A stretch of 7,385 nucleotides of DNA, taken from contig JAKAPO010000118.1 of the NCBI GenBank assembly GCA_021807065.1, positions 1 through 7,385 of the forward strand, written 5' to 3'. Of the stretch, positions 1 to 4,748 are shown in pieces. The notes beneath the pieces were generated by a model. The model saw nothing but the letters and a program-made list of their open reading frames with translations. It ran no database searches and was not told the origin of the DNA. The DNA is from a bacterium (GTDB taxonomy: Bacteria; Vulcanimicrobiota; Vulcanimicrobiia; Vulcanimicrobiales; Vulcanimicrobiaceae). Every line of letters starts with the position of its first letter. Position 1 is the stretch's first letter. Position numbers and translations under genes: made by a program.

Positions 1-1
1 T

Positions 2-305
2 CTAGTACGGATACGCCCCGCCGAGCAAACGGACCTCAACGAAATAGATCGGGTACTTCGGGTTGCATTTGGGACATTTCTCGGCGTGCGCAACCCTATG
101 GAATTCTTAGGCGATCGCGATTTTGCCAGGACGCGGTATCACGCGGCTCCCGACTGCGTTTTCGCCTCCGAAAACGATGGCCGCATCATCGGCTCCAATT
201 TCGTGACGCGGGTTGCGTATTCGGATGATGGGGCTTGCCATGCAGAGGCCTAACGAACCCGGGTCCTACCGCGAAGACCTTTACGTCCTCGACGACTGGC
301 GATGA
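2..305 (+). pseudogene. GNAT N-acetyltransferase remnant with large internal deletion and frame change
   Basis: The frame open from the left edge (frame 2) reads VRIRPAEQTDLNEIDRVLR..FGTFLG....FLGDRDFARTRY..........NDGRIIGSNFVTR. This is the N-terminal part of a GNAT protein, up to the strand before the acetyl-CoA loop. After about position 211 the similarity stops, and that frame ends at a TAA at 251-253. In frame 3, positions 225-302 read MMGLAMQRPNEPGSYREDLY then VLDDWR and a stop at 303-305. I recognise this as the usual C-terminus of the same long (about 280-residue, two-domain) GNAT family. The middle, including the acetyl-CoA site and the second domain, is missing, so roughly 170-190 codons are lost between about 208 and 225. 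The start lies just outside the window. The tail overlaps the 3' end of the convergent DUF4336 gene by 25 bp. The recognition of both ends is from memory of the family. A sequencing or assembly error is the alternative, but an error alone would not remove so much sequence. Confidence 0.7.
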
Positions 306-1012
306 GAAGCAGGCGGCGGCCATGCGCGATCCAGATCGAGCCACCTAAACGCTCTGCGTAGCTGACTGGAAATCTCCCCCTTCACCGGCTCCCCATGACC
401 CACGATCAGTCCCTTTGGGTCGCAAGCGATCATCCACCGTGCTGCGCCGCGCAGGATCGTACGGTTTCGCCCGGTGAGAAACCATAGCAGCTGGAACGTC
501 TTCAGCGTGCCGTCGAGTCCGAAGAGCCGCCCGGCAAACTGCGTGTACCACGGCATTCTGGGTGCAACGCGATAGCTCATCAACAAGTCGGCGACGATCA
601 GCGTCTTGCTCGCCCCGTGAAAAAAGATGCACTCATCGAACGTCATCAACCCTCGCAACGACGTATACGGCAGCTCCTCGAACCACGGCGGCACACCGCC
701 GTCGAGATCAGCATCGATAATGCGCTTGCGGCGCCGTTGGAGAAACCCTGGGGCCCAGAACCTCGCCTTCGGATAGAGACGTCGATACTCGGCGAGGTAC
801 AGGTCGTGAAACCAATTCGGCGCGATGACGTCGCTGACCGTGCCGAGAGCCGCGATCTCGCCGATCAGTACCCCACTCGAGCGGCACGGTGAGTGCAGGA
901 GCAAGGTGCCGCTCGCGAGGCGCACGATCGTCATCACGTGCGGAAACCAGACGCCAGCGAAGCGGACCGGCGTCGATGCCGTCCAGATTGATTCGCTGAA
1001 AGGTTCGAGCAT
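281..1012 (-). CDS. DUF4336 domain protein (metallo-beta-lactamase-like fold)
   Basis: A 243-residue protein covered along its length by the DUF4336 family, a branch of the metallo-beta-lactamase fold of unknown reaction. Visible family blocks are LLLHSP (37-42), IAPNWFHDLYLAEY (63-76), FFHGASKTLIVADLL (130-144) and GLIVGHGEPV (201-210). The HxHxDH zinc motif of true metallo-beta-lactamases is not seen, so hydrolase activity should not be assumed. The frame is open upstream to 1081, but I place the start at the ATG at 1010-1012. GGAGGT (1022-1027 on the complement) sits 9 nt upstream of it, family similarity begins there, and the longer reading would be antisense to the Met-rich leader. It is divergent from the methionine operon: its start codon is 2 bp from the operon's -35 box and its Shine-Dalgarno lies in the -35/-10 spacer. 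No signal peptide or membrane helix is evident. A link to methionine metabolism is not shown by the sequence. Confidence 0.85.
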   Translation of the reverse strand: MLEPFSESIWTASTPVRFAGVWFPHVMTIVRLASGTLLLHSPCRSSGVLIGEIAALGTVSDVIAPNWFHDLYLAEYRRLYPKARFWAPGFLQRRRKRIIDADLDGGVPPWFEELPYTSLRGLMTFDECIFFHGASKTLIVADLLMSYRVAPRMPWYTQFAGRLFGLDGTLKTFQLLWFLTGRNRTILRGAARWMIACDPKGLIVGHGEPVKGEISSQLRRAFRWLDLDRAWPPPASHRQSSRT

Positions 1013-1013
1013 C

Positions 1014-1042
1014 TTGACATGACCTCCGGCGCGTGGTAGGGT
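1014..1042 (+). promoter_or_regulatory. Promoter of the leader-hom-metY-metX operon
   Basis: A perfect -35 hexamer TTGACA (1014-1019) is followed after 17 bp by TAGGGT (1037-1042), which keeps the key T, A and final T of the -10 consensus. The expected transcription start is 1048-1051, which includes the A of the leader ATG at 1050. The mRNA therefore probably begins at, or one or two bases before, the leader start codon. The element is packed against the divergent DUF4336 gene, so RNA polymerase here would interfere with initiation of that gene. Assignment is by consensus and spacing only. Confidence 0.72.
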
Positions 1043-1049
1043 GCACGCA

Positions 1050-1136
1050 ATGTTACGCCGCATGACCACGATGTGCCCCATGTGCTGTATGCCGATGATG
1101 CATGCGCCGAGGGCCGTCGTGTGGAGCGAAACCTAG
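1050..1136 (+). CDS. Met/Cys-rich leader peptide of the hom-metY-metX operon (28 aa)
   Basis: ATG at 1050, TAG at 1134-1136, 28 codons. Codons 5-17 read MTTMCPMCCMPMM. The peptide has seven Met (codons 1, 5, 8, 11, 14, 16, 17) and three Cys (9, 12, 13), after which composition becomes ordinary (HAPRAVVWSET). Such clustering of the end products of the downstream pathway is the hallmark of an attenuator leader peptide. A terminator hairpin follows 24 nt after the stop, and the methionine genes begin 91 nt after it. Translation should depend on supply of elongator tRNA-Met (and tRNA-Cys), with stalling early in the run favouring readthrough. The predicted transcription start coincides with the ATG, so the leader may be translated from a leaderless mRNA; AGGGTG (1038-1043) would be a usable ribosome site only if transcription starts upstream. 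The product itself is probably non-functional. A chance ORF is the alternative, but seven in-frame ATG codons in 17, placed between a promoter and a terminator, make it unlikely. Confidence 0.83.
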   Translation: MLRRMTTMCPMCCMPMMHAPRAVVWSET

Positions 1137-1169
1137 AGTAAGACAACAGAACTCCCATGATGCCCCTCG
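1067..1169 (+). promoter_or_regulatory. Attenuator RNA: alternative 1:2 and 2:3 (antiterminator) hairpins
   Basis: Two competing pairings can be drawn. Pairing 1:2 joins 1067-1071 (CACGA) with 1117-1121 (TCGTG) and 1075-1078 (GCCC) with 1111-1114 (GGGC), closing a loop that holds Met codons 11-17. Pairing 2:3 joins 1108-1113 (CGAGGG) with 1164-1169 (CCCTCG), adds 1114-1162 across one bulged C, and continues with 1123-1126 (GGAG) to 1152-1155 (CTCC). Both use 1111-1114, and 2:3 uses the 5' arm of the terminator. A ribosome stalled at about codons 8-11 covers segment 1 and frees segment 2, giving 2:3 and readthrough. With no translation 1:2 forms, and with full translation the ribosome at the stop covers 1121-1126; both favour termination. 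Base pairs were checked by hand; energies were not computed. Confidence 0.6.
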
Positions 1170-1193
1170 ATATCGCGAGGGGCATTTTGTTTC
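1160..1193 (+). terminator. Intrinsic terminator (attenuator) between leader peptide and hom
   Basis: A perfect 9-bp stem joins TGCCCCTCG (1161-1169) to CGAGGGGCA (1176-1184) around the 6-nt loop 1170-1175. A1160-T1185 can add a tenth pair. TTTTGTTT (1185-1192) follows directly. It lies 24 nt after the leader stop and ends 35 nt before the hom start, with the hom Shine-Dalgarno outside the stem, so it acts on transcription rather than by hiding the ribosome site. Its position inside the 5' leader, not after a gene, marks it as an attenuator. Confidence 0.87.
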
Positions 1194-1227
1194 TCGCACT
1201 TTCCCATCGTAACAGGAGGATCGAGAA

Positions 1228-2316
1228 ATGCAACTGACCGTCGGCATTGGCTTGCTCGGCCACGGCACCGTCGGAGGCGCCGTGTCGCAGAGTCTGAAAG
1301 AGAATGCTGAAACGATAGAGCGCCGTACCGGCGTGCGCTGCCAGCTGCGCGGCATCGCAACGCGCGGAGCCGGCGACGCACGAGCGCTCATCGACGATCC
1401 CCGCGTCGACGTCGTCATCGAGACCATCGGCGGAACGACCGACGCCGCGGACCTCGTCGAGCACGCGCTCGATCGAGGACGACACGTCATCACCGCCAAC
1501 AAGGATCTCATAGCGACGCAGGGCCCGCGCTTGATTGCGCTGGCTGCGTCGCGGGGCGTCGGCCTGCGTTACGAAGCCGCCGCGTGCAGCGCCGTACCGG
1601 TCGTGCGCACGATCCACGACGCGCTCGCCGGCGACAGTGTCTACGCTGTCGCGGGCGTGCTCAACGGCACGACAACATCGATTCTCTCCGCGATGGAGGA
1701 AGGGGTCGAGTACGCCGATGCGCTCTCGGATGCGCAAGAACGAGGATACGCCGAGACCGATCCCGCAAGCGACGTCGCGGGCCTCGACGCCGCGCACAAA
1801 CTCGCGCTGCTCGTGCAGCTTGCCTTCGAAACCGCGGTGATCTCGCCGCGGATCCGCAAGAGCGGAATCACCGCCGTCACACGGCCGGAGGCGCAGCAAG
1901 CGATGTCGCTCGGCTACCGCATCCGCCTCGTCGCGGCCGCGACGCGCACGCCGAGCGGAGCCTTCGCCGAGGTTTCGCCGGCGCTCGTGCCACTCGCGCA
2001 CGCGTTCGCGCAAGCCACAGGCGTCGAGAATGTGGTGCGCATCGACGCGCGCGGCGCCGGAACGCTCTGGCTGCGCGGTCAAGGCGCCGGTGGGGCGGCG
2101 AGCGCCTCGCCGATCCTGGGCGATCTCGTCACGCTCGTTCGCGAGATGGCGCGGGCCGGCGACCGCGGCCGCTCGATCGTGCCGCGCTTCGATCCTGCAA
2201 TGCAAGTCGCGCCTCTCTTCGACGCTCTCCCGCGCCTCGAATCGCTGCCGCAGTATCCCGTTTGGAACGACGCTGTTCTCGACATTCACAACTCAGGGGA
2301 GTTCATTCACGCATGA
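1228..2316 (+). CDS. hom: Homoserine dehydrogenase, short form without ACT domain
   Basis: Cytosolic enzyme reducing L-aspartate 4-semialdehyde to homoserine with NAD(P)H, the branch point for methionine and threonine. The 362 residues show the Rossmann dinucleotide loop GLLGHGTVGG (8-17), DVVIETIGG (61-69), the ANKDLIA strand (90-96), VLNGTTTSIL (144-153) and the family signature around GYAETDPASDVAGLDAAHK (173-191). By the yeast enzyme, E176, D187 and K191 match the acidic pair and catalytic lysine (spacings 11 and 4). RGAGTLWLRGQGAGG.ASASPILGDLV (275-301) matches the conserved C-terminal glycine block. It stops soon after this block, so the C-terminal ACT domain that gives threonine feedback in enzymes of about 430 residues is absent. 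The usual VxGGIP segment reads ACSAVP (119-124). AGGAGG (1214-1219) sits 8 nt before the ATG. It is first in the operon behind the Met/Cys attenuator, and its stop overlaps metY by 4 nt (ATGA). Confidence 0.95.
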   Translation: MQLTVGIGLLGHGTVGGAVSQSLKENAETIERRTGVRCQLRGIATRGAGDARALIDDPRVDVVIETIGGTTDAADLVEHALDRGRHVITANKDLIATQGPRLIALAASRGVGLRYEAAACSAVPVVRTIHDALAGDSVYAVAGVLNGTTTSILSAMEEGVEYADALSDAQERGYAETDPASDVAGLDAAHKLALLVQLAFETAVISPRIRKSGITAVTRPEAQQAMSLGYRIRLVAAATRTPSGAFAEVSPALVPLAHAFAQATGVENVVRIDARGAGTLWLRGQGAGGAASASPILGDLVTLVREMARAGDRGRSIVPRFDPAMQVAPLFDALPRLESLPQYPVWNDAVLDIHNSGEFIHA

Positions 2317-3599
2317 CCGTACAACCCGAAGCGACGCCGCATTTCGACACGCTTGCCGTTCACGGTGGCCACAGCGGTGATCCCACGACGAAATCGCGCG
2401 CCGTCCCTATCTATCAAACGACCTCGTATCTTTTCGACTCCACCGAGCACGCAGGCAAACTCTTCGCGCTCGAAGAGTTCGGCAACATCTACACCCGCAT
2501 CATGAACCCAACCACCGACGTTTTCGAGCAACGTATTGCCGCACTCGAAAGCGGCGTCGGCGCGCTCGCAACCGCGAGCGGCCAGGCCGCGGTTGTATAC
2601 TCGATCCTGAACGTCTCCCGTGCCGGCGATCGCATCGTCAGCAGCAACTCACTCTACGGCGGAACCTACAACGCCTTCGCCCATACACTGCCTCGCTTTG
2701 GCGTCGAAGTCGATCTCGTCGACTTCAACGATTTCGCCGCGATCGAAACGGCAATCGAGTCAAACACGAAGGCGCTCTTCGCGGAGACGATCGGTAATCC
2801 GAAGATCGACGTCCTCGATCTCGAGCGCGTCGCGTCTATCGCGCACGCACACGGCTTGCCGCTGATCGTAGACAACACGCTGGCGACGCCGTATCTGCTC
2901 AAACCCTTCGACTGGGGCGCCGACGTCGTCGTGCACTCCGCAACGAAGTTCATCGGCGGCCACGGTACCGCGATCGGCGGCGTCATCGTCGACGGCGGCA
3001 GCTTCGACTGGGCGAGCAATCCACGCTTCGCCGAGTTCGTCGAGCCCGATCCTTCATATCGCGGGTTGCAATACGCGCCGGCCTTCGGCAATATCGCTTA
3101 CATCCTCAAAGCGCGCGTGCAGCTACTACGCGACGTCGGCGCCGCACTCTCGCCGTTCAATGCCTGGCTTCTTCTTCAGGGCCTCGAGACGCTGGGCATT
3201 CGCGTCGAGCGCCACAGCGCCAACGCTCTTGCGGTAGCAGAGTTCCTGAGCAAACACCCGCGCGTTCGCGGCGTCTCCTATCCCGGCTTGCCGAACCATC
3301 CCGCATACGAACGCGCCAACAAGTATTTGCGCGGGGGTTTCGGCGCGATCCTTACGTTCCGCGTCGATGGCGGAGGGCAAGCGGCGAAGGCGATCATCGA
3401 TCGTCTGAAACTCTTCTCGCTGCTCGCCAACGTAGGTGATGCCAAGTCGCTCGTCATCCATCCGGCAACGACGACACACCAGCAGCTGCAGCCGCACGAA
3501 CGCCTGCACAGCGGTATCGACGAATCGACGATTCGCCTCTCAATCGGCATCGAAGATCGTCGCGACATCATCGCCGACCTCGAACAGGCGTTGACGTGA
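2313..3599 (+). CDS. metY: O-acetylhomoserine sulfhydrylase, PLP-dependent (Cys/Met metabolism family)
   Basis: Makes homocysteine and acetate from O-acetylhomoserine and sulfide, the direct sulfhydrylation route. The 428 residues begin with the typical FDTLAVHGG (11-19). Then come PIYQTTSYLF (32-41), the phosphate-binding YTRIMNPT (60-67), ASGQAA (88-93), the VDNTLATPYL strand with cofactor-contacting D187, HSATKFIGGHG (208-218) with Schiff-base lysine K212, and NVGDAKSLVIHPATTTH (373-389) ending in IRLSIGIE (407-414). The length and the FVEPDPSYRGLQY insertion (242-254) favour MetY over the roughly 380-400-residue MetB/MetC enzymes, and the adjacent acyltransferase agrees. The ATG at 2313 overlaps the hom stop (ATGA), with AGGGGA at 2295-2300. 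The open frame extends back to 1584, but that part is antisense-like, Arg-rich readthrough of hom and is not coding. The stop overlaps metX by 4 nt. No zinc-binding or regulatory extension is seen. Cystathionine gamma-synthase activity cannot be excluded from sequence. Confidence 0.93.
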   Translation: MTVQPEATPHFDTLAVHGGHSGDPTTKSRAVPIYQTTSYLFDSTEHAGKLFALEEFGNIYTRIMNPTTDVFEQRIAALESGVGALATASGQAAVVYSILNVSRAGDRIVSSNSLYGGTYNAFAHTLPRFGVEVDLVDFNDFAAIETAIESNTKALFAETIGNPKIDVLDLERVASIAHAHGLPLIVDNTLATPYLLKPFDWGADVVVHSATKFIGGHGTAIGGVIVDGGSFDWASNPRFAEFVEPDPSYRGLQYAPAFGNIAYILKARVQLLRDVGAALSPFNAWLLLQGLETLGIRVERHSANALAVAEFLSKHPRVRGVSYPGLPNHPAYERANKYLRGGFGAILTFRVDGGGQAAKAIIDRLKLFSLLANVGDAKSLVIHPATTTHQQLQPHERLHSGIDESTIRLSIGIEDRRDIIADLEQALT

Positions 3600-4573
3600 C
3601 CCAGGAAGTCACCGTCGGCACCGGCGACTTCACCCTCGATGACGGCACGCTATTGCACGACGTTCAGCAGCACGTCACCTTTTACGGTTCACGTGAGCCA
3701 ACCGTGTTTGTCGCGCACGCCCTCACTGGCTCGAGCCGTGTTGCAGAGTGGTGGCCCGGAATAATCGGCGAGGACAAACTTTTCGATCCGCAGCGTTCGC
3801 GCGTCATCGGCATCAACGTCCTCGGTGGCTGCTACGGATCTTCACCGGTGCCGGACGGTAGACGCGTGAGCGTGCGAGACATTGTGCGCGCGCAGCGGCG
3901 AGCCCTCAGGCACCTCGGCGTCGAAAGACTCGACGTCGTCATCGGCGGCTCACTCGGCGGCATGCAAGCACTGCAGTGGGCCATCGATTTCCCAAGCCAA
4001 ATAGAGAACGTCGTCGTCATCGGAGCGCACGACCACCATAGCGCCATGGGCATCGCTCTCAATGCCTTGCAACGTGAAGCGATCGATATCGATCCGCAAC
4101 GAGGCCTTCGCCTGGCGCGCAAGATTGCAATGCTCACCTACAAGTCGGAAGAGCTCTTCAATGCGCGCCACGACCGTAAACGCGATCGCTACGGCAAGAA
4201 CCGCTTCGACGTCGAGGGTTACCTCGAATATCAGGCCGACATCTTCGAGAAGCGCATGAACCCAAAGACGTACTCGGTGCTCACCCACGCGATGGATGAC
4301 TTCGACGTACGCGACTCACCCGTGCCACTCGGACCGCGCCTGCACTTCATCGGCATCTCCTCCGACTGGCTCTTCCGTCCGCAAGACATACGCGCGGCAG
4401 CGAAGCGTTTCGCTTCGCTTGGCGTGAACACAACCTATTCCGAACTACGCAGCGACCACGGTCACGACGCTTTCCTCGCCGAACCTGGTGCAGTCGCAGC
4501 TATACTAAGTCAAAGATTGGGTTGGATGAAAATGACGCCGTCGTCATCGAGCAGAAACGTCTGCGCATTATAG
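3596..4573 (+). CDS. metX: Homoserine O-acyltransferase, MetX family (alpha/beta hydrolase), short variant
   Basis: Transfers an acyl group, by family and context most likely acetyl, from acyl-CoA to homoserine, supplying MetY. The 325 residues show HALTGSS (41-47), INVLGGCYGSS (73-83), the nucleophile elbow GGSLGGMQALQW (117-128) with S119, LRLARKIAMLTYKS (171-184), FDVEGYLEYQ (204-213), SSDWLFRP (255-262) with acid D257, and SDHGHDAFL (286-294) with catalytic H290. It is shorter than the usual 370 or so. The segment between GGCYG and VSVRD is about a dozen residues shorter than in standard MetX and lacks the usual YGxxFPxxT stretch. The start is GTG at 3596, overlapping the metY stop (GTGA). 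After LSQRLGW (304-310) there is a 15-residue low-complexity tail (MKMTPSSSSRNVCAL) that is antisense to the small minus-strand gene and looks like an extension beyond the natural end. Acetyl versus succinyl specificity is not settled by sequence in this family. Confidence 0.92.
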   Translation: MTQEVTVGTGDFTLDDGTLLHDVQQHVTFYGSREPTVFVAHALTGSSRVAEWWPGIIGEDKLFDPQRSRVIGINVLGGCYGSSPVPDGRRVSVRDIVRAQRRALRHLGVERLDVVIGGSLGGMQALQWAIDFPSQIENVVVIGAHDHHSAMGIALNALQREAIDIDPQRGLRLARKIAMLTYKSEELFNARHDRKRDRYGKNRFDVEGYLEYQADIFEKRMNPKTYSVLTHAMDDFDVRDSPVPLGPRLHFIGISSDWLFRPQDIRAAAKRFASLGVNTTYSELRSDHGHDAFLAEPGAVAAILSQRLGWMKMTPSSSSRNVCAL

Positions 4574-4695
4574 TAGCGGTACTCGTCCTGTCCTCCGGGC
4601 GGATTCGCTTCGACGACGTACTCCTGAGGAGCCGTCTGCGTGAGTCCCAAGATGCAAACGCGATATTGCGGGTCGTCCGGATGTGCCCACGTCAA
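4510..4695 (-). CDS. Possible small protein of 61 aa, unknown function
   Basis: I do not recognise this protein. From a TTG at 4693-4695 it reads LTWAHPDDPQYRVCILG and ends LLDDDGVIFIQPNL before a TGA at 4510-4512. The composition is that of a folded acidic, Tyr/Gln-rich soluble protein rather than the Arg/Ser-rich look of shadow frames here, which is the main reason to list it. It has no signal peptide or membrane helix. It lies 53 nt after the purN stop on the same strand, so it could be the last gene of that operon. The start is uncertain: no ATG or GTG is in frame, the frame is open only to 4734, and the purine-rich stretch upstream of the TTG is a weak and distant ribosome site. It overlaps metX tail-to-tail by 64 bp. 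It may instead be a remnant of a longer gene. Confidence 0.42.
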   Translation of the reverse strand: MTWAHPDDPQYRVCILGLTQTAPQEYVVEANPPGGQDEYRYYNAQTFLLDDDGVIFIQPNL

Positions 4696-4748
4696 TGCGT
4701 TTGGATCGTCTCTTCTTTTTCGCTCGCCGGATTGCTAACCTTCCGCCG

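Noticed and set aside
1013..1081. N-terminal extension of the DUF4336 protein to an ATG at 1081
   Set aside because: It is antisense to the Met-rich leader and promoter, has no family similarity, and the ATG at 1012 has GGAGGT 9 nt upstream.
1050..1227. SAM riboswitch or T-box upstream of hom
   Set aside because: I see no SAM-I, SAM-II or T-box core motifs, and the Met/Cys codon run with alternative stems explains the region better. A covariance-model search would settle it.
934..2289. 451-residue open frame on the minus strand opposite hom
   Set aside because: Arg/Ala/Glu-rich shadow of a GC-rich gene. The plus strand carries all homoserine dehydrogenase motifs and a strong ribosome site.
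1584..2312. Long upstream extension of the metY frame through hom
   Set aside because: The extension is Arg-rich out-of-frame readthrough of hom. MetY similarity begins right after the ATG at 2313.
4399..4419. Perfect 9-bp inverted repeat AGCGAAGCG / CGCTTCGCT with a TTT loop in metX
   Set aside because: It encodes the ordinary stretch AAKRFASL, has no T-tract, and can be explained by Lys-Arg-Phe-Ala-Ser codon choice. Probably coincidental.
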